64,000 nucleotides of DNA from Parus major (taxonomy: Eukaryota; Chordata; Aves; Passeriformes; Paridae). Of the stretch, positions 58,507 to 64,000 are shown in pieces. The stretch's first letter is position 1; every line of letters begins with the position of its first letter. The notes under the pieces were generated by a model, which was not told where the DNA came from, did no database searches, and saw only the letters and a list, made by a program, of their open reading frames with translations. The stretch lies in assembly GCF_001522545.3 (NCBI RefSeq), contig NC_031773.1, positions 37,723,466 through 37,787,465 on the forward strand, read 5' to 3'. Position numbers and translations under genes: made by a program.

Positions 58507-59835
58507 CACGCCACAGCCCAGTGAAGAGTTCAAGTTACTGCAGAGCAGAACCCCTCCTGACTGATGCTGTCTTAGGAAAACAATAGGGAACTGCCCTATT
58601 TCAGATGTGGCCCAACAAAGCAGCAACCTGCACCTCAGAGCGGCAGAAACCTGAAATTCTGAGCTTTCCCATTCTGTAACTTTACTCCTTTATCAACTGC
58701 CTGCTTTTCATAGAGTATTCATTTCAAAGGGGGCTCCCTGTGTTTACAGCCCCAAATAAACCAGAGCAGTGCAGATGTAGCCTTCCCCAGCTGTTAGAGA
58801 ATTTTGCATCCTTTCGTAGGAAGGTGTGTGCAGAGTTGCTTTTTAGGAAAAAAATTTAGCCTAAGAGTGGAAATCCGCCTTTGGGGGCTCGAGGGTGGTG
58901 GTAGCAGAGAAACAAGGATGGGTTCCCTCCATCCCCAGCACAGGCCGAGCTGCTTGCCTTTCTCCACCTTGCCCGTGCGGATCGCAGGGCTTCCCGGCGG
59001 CGTGCGCTGCCACAGGGCATCTCTCTCAGGAGCTACTTCCCTACCCGCCTTGCTCACTTGATCAGCTGCCCCTGGAGACAATCCAGCGAGCTCCTGGCTC
59101 GCCGTGCCACCACACTACCTCTTCCTTAAGGGAGGCTAACTGAAGGCCCCTTTTTCCTGGGCACACAAACCAGCTCCGTAGCGTTTGAACCGCTGCTGGG
59201 TCATTTGCTCTCCGTTTAAGTTAGCTTAGGTCACATAATTTTTTTCCCAGGTAGGGAAGGTTTCCTTTCCCTTCTCATAATATTTTCCTCAGCTACAAAA
59301 GCCACCTGGATGAAACCAAAGGATTCCTGTGCGTTAGCAAATGCCTGTTAAATGGCTTCATTACCACTCTAATGACCCTTGCACCACTCCGCTCGGCTAC
59401 TGCTGCGGCTGGGGCTCTGCAAGGCTTTTGTCCCCTTGTGTAAAGTTACTTAGGGATTGCGGGGTTAGAAATTTTACACTTCCAGGAGGGGTTTGTTGCA
59501 CTGGCAGCTGGGACGCATCTGTAACGGTACAAGTTTGCCTGAAAGCAGAAAATTAGCAAGCCCAAGGCACTGCTTGACTGTTGTGTCCCTAGCAGCTTCA
59601 GGTCAGAAGAGTAGGAGAAAGAATGGGAAGGGGATTTGTCTCTGAGCAAAAACATACACTTTTCTTTTGTGAGTACCTTTCCTTGTGTTCCGATTCGACA
59701 GCACTAAAATCTGGTTTCCTTCCTCCTTGTCTCTCCTGGCCACAAGTAGCAGTGCATTGTTGTCCCCCAATTTGTAAATTTCAGCTGTTGGTGCCACTAC
59801 TTTAATTACTGGAACAAAGGGCTCCTTGAGATAAA

Positions 59836-59960
59836 TAGGTCTGAGAAGAAGGTTATCATTTAAAAGGAGAAGAAGGTTATAATTAAGTAAGGTTATAATT
59901 AAAAAGGAGAAGAAGGCTCCTCTTAGGTCTGAGAAGAAGGTTATAATTTTTCAGGTTATA
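59836..59960. repeat. Degenerate tandem/segment duplications
   Basis: TAGGTCTGAGAAGAAGGTTA recurs at 59,836 and 59,924. AAAAGGAGAAGAAGG recurs at 59,862 and 59,902, and GGTTATAATT at least three times. This is a recent local expansion about 400 bp upstream of the MYF5 TATA box. Confidence 0.8.
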
Positions 59961-60064
59961 CCTGGATCACGGGCTGTGGGAAATAAAGATATGCAAGTAG
60001 AGGCTGTAGGTTCCCTCCCGAAGAAACGTGTGATGGGAACAGCGGGACTAGGAAGGGTTCTTGT

Positions 60065-60088
60065 ACGAGCCACTGACAAGTGGCTCGT
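60065..60088. repeat. Perfect inverted repeat, 10-bp arms, 4-nt loop
   Basis: ACGAGCCACT (60,065-60,074) and AGTGGCTCGT (60,079-60,088) around GACA. The loop side contains an E-box CAAGTG. It lies 260 bp before the MYF5 TATA box. Confidence 0.88.
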
Positions 60089-60302
60089 GTGTGTCCACTG
60101 CCCTTCTTTTTCTTTCCATACCAAACTGCAAATTCACAGGCTTGGTTGGAAATTTGGGGATGTCGCAACCAGTCCATGGGAGGTCGTTCATTAGAAAAGT
60201 GCCCATCTCTCGGCGCTCCAAAGGAACGATGCGGAGCAAATTGTCTCCTGGCGACTGGAGGGGGCTTGCCCAGACAGCTCCCGGCAGGGGCTGTGGTGGG
60301 AT

Positions 60303-60310
60303 ATGCTAAT
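60303..60310 (+). promoter_or_regulatory. Octamer-like motif in MYF5 promoter
   Basis: ATGCTAAT, one mismatch from the POU octamer ATGCAAAT, sits 38 bp before the TATA box. Confidence 0.35.
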
Positions 60311-60347
60311 AAAGACTGGCCGCTGCGGACCAGCCTCCCTTTCCATG

Positions 60348-60356
60348 TATATATAA
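60348..60356 (+). promoter_or_regulatory. MYF5: MYF5 TATA box
   Basis: TATATATAA lies 133 bp before the start codon and predicts transcription from about 60,380. Confidence 0.85.
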
Positions 60357-60488
60357 GGGCCCCCCGCATCAGCCGAAGGACACTTGGTCTCGGGTCGCTA
60401 ATTACGAAGGAAATTGCCCCAGCGCGCCGCGGAGCGCCTCGCCGAGAGCCGGTGGCCACCGTCCCGCACTGACGCCTCCGCAGCAGGG

Positions 60489-60995
60489 ATGGAGGTGATG
60501 GACAGCTGCAAGTTCTCTCCGTCCGAGCTCTTCTATGACAGCTCCTGCCTCTCCTCCCCAGAGGGCGAGTTCCCTGAGGATTTTGAGCCCAGGGATCTGC
60601 CTCCTTTCAGCTCCCACGAGCCCCCCGAGCCCGCCTGCTCCGAGGAAGAGGAGCATGTCCGAGCTCCCTCTGGCCACCACCAAGCTGGTCACTGCCTCAT
60701 GTGGGCTTGCAAAGCCTGCAAAAGAAAATCCACCACAATAGACCGGCGGAAGGCAGCCACCATGAGGGAGAGGAGGAGGCTGAAGAAAGTGAACCAGGCT
60801 TTTGAGACCCTGAAGAGATGCACCACTGCCAACCCCAACCAGAGACTCCCCAAAGTAGAGATCCTGAGAAACGCCATCAGATACATCGAGAGCCTCCAGG
60901 AGCTCTTGAGGGAACAGGTAGAAAACTACTATCACCTGCCCGGACAGAGTTGCTCCGAACCGACCAGCCCCACTTCCAGCTGCTCCGATGGGATG
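60489..60995 (+). CDS. MYF5: MYF5 exon 1
   Basis: Residues 1-169, including the acidic N-terminus and the whole bHLH. It ends in phase 0 at donor GTAAGA. Confidence 0.97.
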
Positions 60996-61856
60996 GTAAG
61001 ACACAGGCAGGAGCCATGGGGCTGTGGGGACCCCAGAGGGCCCGCGGGCAGGTCCATCTCTGCCCAACGCCGTGGGACCAGTCCCACGGGTGTGGGACGG
61101 GCCGAACGCATCCGGACATCAGGAAAAGCGGGCGGTTTGCCTTAGAACAGGCCCCTTCCCAGGTTTTCCGCTGAGCACGCACGTGGGCTTTCCGGGGATG
61201 CGCGGGGGGCTGTAGCGCTGCCCCAGGGCACCCTGCAGGCGCCCCAGCCCCCGGGGTCTCGCCGTCCCCCCGATACCCTCTTAGCGCGGCCTTGGAGGGG
61301 AAGCCTGGGGGCTGGGCGAGATGGGGAAAGCGCTGCCCAGCGCCAGCAACCGGGCTGGGGGGGCGGCTGCTGCGCTCCCTCCCCGCCGGCCTTTATGGCG
61401 CTTTCCCTTCTCGGGGAGCGTCCCGCTGGCCTCTGGGCGGGGGCGGCAGGGCCGGCACTCGCCCCTCGCTGTCTTGCAGGCCGACTGTGGCAGCCCCGTT
61501 TGGTCGGCAAGAGGCAGCAGCTTCGACGCCGTCTACTGCGCCGAGATGGCCCACGGTAAGCCCGACCGGACCCGGCGCGGCCTGGGGGGCAGAGGCGGGG
61601 CCCGGGCGTCTGTGGGAGGCAGCGCGGCACCCCGCGGTAACGCGCTGCCCTGTTCCCGTCAGGGTACGCCGCCGATCAGAGCAGCGCCCTGTCCAGCCTG
61701 GACTGCCTCTCCAGCATCGTGGACCGTCTCTCCCCGGCGGAGGAGCCAGGGCTGTCCCTCCGCGACGCCGACTCCCTCTCGCCCAGCGCCAGCATCGACT
61801 CGGGGCCGGAGACGCCCGGCACGCCGCTGCCCCGACGGACCTACCAGGCGCTATGA
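60489..61856 (+). CDS. MYF5: MYF5, myogenic bHLH factor, complete
   Basis: Exons 60489-60995, 61480-61555 and 61663-61856 (507 + 76 + 194 nt) encode 258 residues, the usual avian length. It starts [20 protein letters not shown]. It has the His/Cys-rich segment with [10 protein letters not shown] (72-81), a bHLH at about 86-138 with Ala90-Thr91 in the basic region, the helix-III motif [14 protein letters not shown] (205-218) and the end RRTYQAL. MYF5 is the earliest muscle-determination factor in the somite; it binds E-boxes with E proteins in the nucleus. The start has G at -3 and +4. Intron positions and phases (0, 1) match those of MYF6, showing tandem duplication. Confidence 0.98.
61480..61555 (+). 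CDS. MYF5: MYF5 exon 2
   Basis: Encodes [20 protein letters not shown] then AEMAH. Acceptor TCTTGCAG, donor GTAAGC, exit phase 1. Confidence 0.96.
61663..61856 (+). CDS. MYF5: MYF5 exon 3
   Basis: Encodes [20 protein letters not shown], a Ser/Pro-rich tail and TGA at 61,854-61,856. Acceptor CCCGTCAG. Confidence 0.96.
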
Positions 61857-62120
61857 GGGGCCGCAGGGCCTGCACCCCCCGCCTGCCGCCGGGGCCGCCT
61901 CCCGCGCCCGGCCGCCTCCTGCAAACGCTTCTCGGGCGAGGGGACAGCCCCACTGCCTCTCGGGCCGCCGCTTCCCTCTGGGGCTGCAGGCAAAGCGCCC
62001 CGCCGGCCACTGCCCGTGGTCTCTAGCACCCCGGCAGGGCAGGCAGACCCCGGGGCTCGGGACACACGCGCTGCCCTGGAATCCCCGCTGCAAATAAAAC
62101 GTGCTGTGAGAGAGCTGTCT
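61857..62120 (+). other. MYF5: MYF5 3' UTR
   Basis: Short GC-rich 3' UTR of about 260 bp ending just past the poly(A) signal. Confidence 0.75.
62093..62098 (+). terminator. MYF5: MYF5 poly(A) signal AATAAA
   Basis: Canonical hexamer 237 nt after the stop, followed by GT-containing CGTGCTGTGAGAGAGCTGTC. Confidence 0.88.
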
Positions 62121-64000
62121 GGCCGGCTGGTTCTTTAAGTGCATTCCCTGGCATGGGGGAGGGCAGCGAGACTCGTCTGCGGGGCCGGCAGCATCCCTGT
62201 GGAGCCCCCACACAGCCTCGGGCCCCCCTGGGCTCCTGCCGGCGGGGGACTGGGACCTTGTTTCTCGTTCCACCAGTGCCTATTTATTCCGAGACCACTC
62301 ATGCAGCAACAAAAATGGGGAAGTTTAAATTCTCACACCGTATGTCCTGTTATAGGCTGTTTCCTTTATTTTCTGCAAAAGTAAAAGTAATATTTTACAG
62401 TCATGTTTTTCTATCCACTCTTCCCTGCCTTCCCTTCCTGCCCACCCCTGCAAAAGCTCATGTTTCTTTCACTGGGTATGAAGATGGACTATGTATCCCA
62501 TAATTTGACCCTAAAATTGCGTGGTGACTCTGCTCTTAAAACAACTGTATCATCTAGCTCTGATGCTGTGCTGGGGAATTTTACTTGTTGCTCTGGCAGA
62601 GACAAATTTAGTAAAGTTAGTAAGACCAAACCACATGTATCTCTTTCACAAGCCACGAGGTATATTTCACAATATTTGGAAAACAATATAGATTTATCTG
62701 CTCCCAATGACTTTGGTCTTACCATCCAGGATGCAAATTCATTACTCGACATGGCTCTAGACATAACCAGGCCAAACTTTCATGTGTTGTCAGATTTAAC
62801 AAGTATTTCCTTCCAAGCACTAAATTAGGGCTATCTACCATGAAAAATTTCTGGCTTTTTGCACTCCTCTAGCTATAATTCAAAACTTTCTTAGCCAACC
62901 CTCCCCAGACCCCTAAAAAAAAGAAAAAAAAGAAAGAAAAGGAAAAAAAAAGAGATGAGATGGGAAGATGGGCTTTTTCAATTCATCCAGAAATGTTTCA
63001 TATGATAAATACTCTGGGAAGAGATATATACATCTCACTATTGTGGGATAAGGATGTATTTGCCATTTGTGTTTGTGTTGCTAGCACTTGGCAGCCAAGG
63101 GGCCTGGCAGTGGTATTTCACTTCTGATAAATCTTTCACTTGAATCCAGCCCAGCTGAGTCATGTCACCAAAAGTTATCACCTGACTGGCCTTTGGCAGA
63201 ATCTCTGAGCCAAAGATAAAAGAAGCCTTTGCTTAGGGATGGCTCTGTCCCTGTAGCACACTGAGGGTCTCTGTCCTCCCACAAGGGGCCACAGAGAAAG
63301 TGAGGTGGCACCTGCCATCCTGAGCCTGCAGCAGGGCAGTAGCAGGTGTGTGTCTGACACAAGGCAAGGCCAGCCCACCCTTTGGCACAGCTTCCCTCAA
63401 AATTTACTTTCTGCCCTTGCCCATAGCCTTGAGGTAAGTTCTCTTTTCTTGCAGAATATTTCAGGAGGAGCCTTGACCAGAATGGGCTTTCTATGTATAC
63501 AGACATGTCTGAACTAATCATGGGGTAGAAGAAGTGGTTTTAAACTCCTGAGTTGCAGCCATGCAGAGGTTCAAACTCTTGTCATTGCAGATGCTTCAGG
63601 AGTATGCAAATGCCTTAAAAGAGACATAGTCTTGGTTCTGGGGTATCACATCCCAAGCCCCCTGTTCACAGAAATCATTATGCAAGACCTTGAACGACAC
63701 TGGTTTTATTTCCTGGCTTCTCACACACTGCTGCAGTGTGTCAGTGTTCACTCCTCTCAAAATGCCATCCCATGGATACTTCTTATGCCCAGGATTCAAT
63801 AGAGTGCAGATGATTTTAAATGGCATTTTAGAGTGAGCTAAGCTAGAGAACCTTCAGCATTTCATTCTGCACTGTGCTGACCTTGGCAAGCGATCTCGGA
63901 CAAAGTATGCAGAGTAACACTAGCAAATCACATGTTGGTAATGTACACCTCTCTTTGGCTGGCAGACATTTTAAGAATCGCAAAAAGGTCAATACTTCTG
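62121..64000. other. Region downstream of MYF5, no recognised gene
   Basis: Moderately AT-rich sequence. It contains a 141-codon + strand open frame at 62,403-62,828 that matches no family I recognise, and an A-rich tract at 62,916-62,952. No exon of a neighbouring gene was recognised. Confidence 0.65.
62916..62952. repeat. A-rich (AAAG)-like tract
   Basis: Interrupted A runs with single G. Low complexity. Confidence 0.8.

Larger units (their letters stand above)
54326..60340. other. MYF6-MYF5 intergenic spacer, regulatory region
   Basis: About 6 kb with no convincing gene. It is CpG-rich near 54.5-54.8 kb and 57.33-57.64 kb, T/G-rich at 56.75-56.85 kb, and has a (TG)n tract at 58.47 kb. 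In mouse this spacer holds the early epaxial and branchial-arch Myf5 enhancers. Long open frames here (up to 179 codons, antisense at 57,303-57,842) lie in GC-rich DNA and look like chance. Confidence 0.75.

Noticed and set aside
59956..60459. 167-codon antisense frame over the MYF5 promoter
   Set aside because: No domain or conserved motif, overlaps TATA box and hairpin; likely chance.
60402..61067. 221-codon antisense frame over MYF5 exon 1
   Set aside because: Mirror of the MYF5 coding sequence; long antisense frames are common opposite GC-rich exons.
61321..62097. 258-codon + frame across MYF5 intron and exon 3
   Set aside because: Includes intron sequence and is out of frame with the recognised MYF5 exons; its length equal to MYF5 is coincidence.

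Overview
This is a piece of a vertebrate nuclear chromosome, almost certainly from a bird. Three genes on the + strand are in the conserved order PTPRQ (3' part) - MYF6 - MYF5, the known amniote myogenic-factor locus. The bird assignment rests on several CR1 LINE fragments, including 3' ends with the typical TTCTATGATTCTATG-like tail, an avian-looking reverse-oriented solo LTR, and the compact MYF6-MYF5 spacing. The species cannot be fixed from the sequence alone.

Region 1 (1-31,041) holds the last 14 coding exons of PTPRQ, the receptor-type phosphatase of hair-cell stereocilia. They run from the end of the extracellular region through the transmembrane helix and the whole single phosphatase domain to the stop codon. 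All 14 exons join in one open frame with GT-AG introns. The catalytic [10 protein letters not shown] signature is intact and the WPD loop reads WPE, the family hallmark linked to weak tyrosine phosphatase and preferential phosphoinositide phosphatase activity. Introns range from 116 bp to 6.2 kb and contain two or three CR1 remnants, a probable solo LTR and several perfect short inverted repeats.

Region 2 (31,042-52,440) is a 21-kb AT-rich intergenic interval without a recognisable gene. It has AT microsatellites, an inverted old CR1 tail and a long TA/CA-rich block at 51.2-51.5 kb. In other amniotes this interval and the neighbouring PTPRQ introns carry distal muscle enhancers of MYF5/MYF6, but none can be identified here by eye.

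Region 3 (about 51.6-62.1 kb) is GC- and CpG-rich. It holds the tandem bHLH paralogues MYF6 (MRF4, 241 aa) and MYF5 (258 aa). Each has three exons with identical intron phases (0 then 1), a TATA box and a canonical AATAAA poly(A) signal. The 6-kb spacer contains a CpG-rich block and an AT-rich stretch with TCF/LEF-like and GLI-like motifs that could be the counterpart of the early epaxial Myf5 enhancer. MYF5 and MYF6 proteins would dimerise with E proteins, bind E-boxes and drive skeletal-muscle determination and differentiation. PTPRQ is a linked bystander gene whose introns may host regulatory DNA.

Region 4 (62.1-64.0 kb) is downstream of MYF5. It shows one unexplained 141-codon open frame and simple repeats. 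No clearly new biological system was seen; the most useful leads are the spacer regulatory candidate, three consecutive frame-preserving PTPRQ juxtamembrane exons, and five perfect hairpins.
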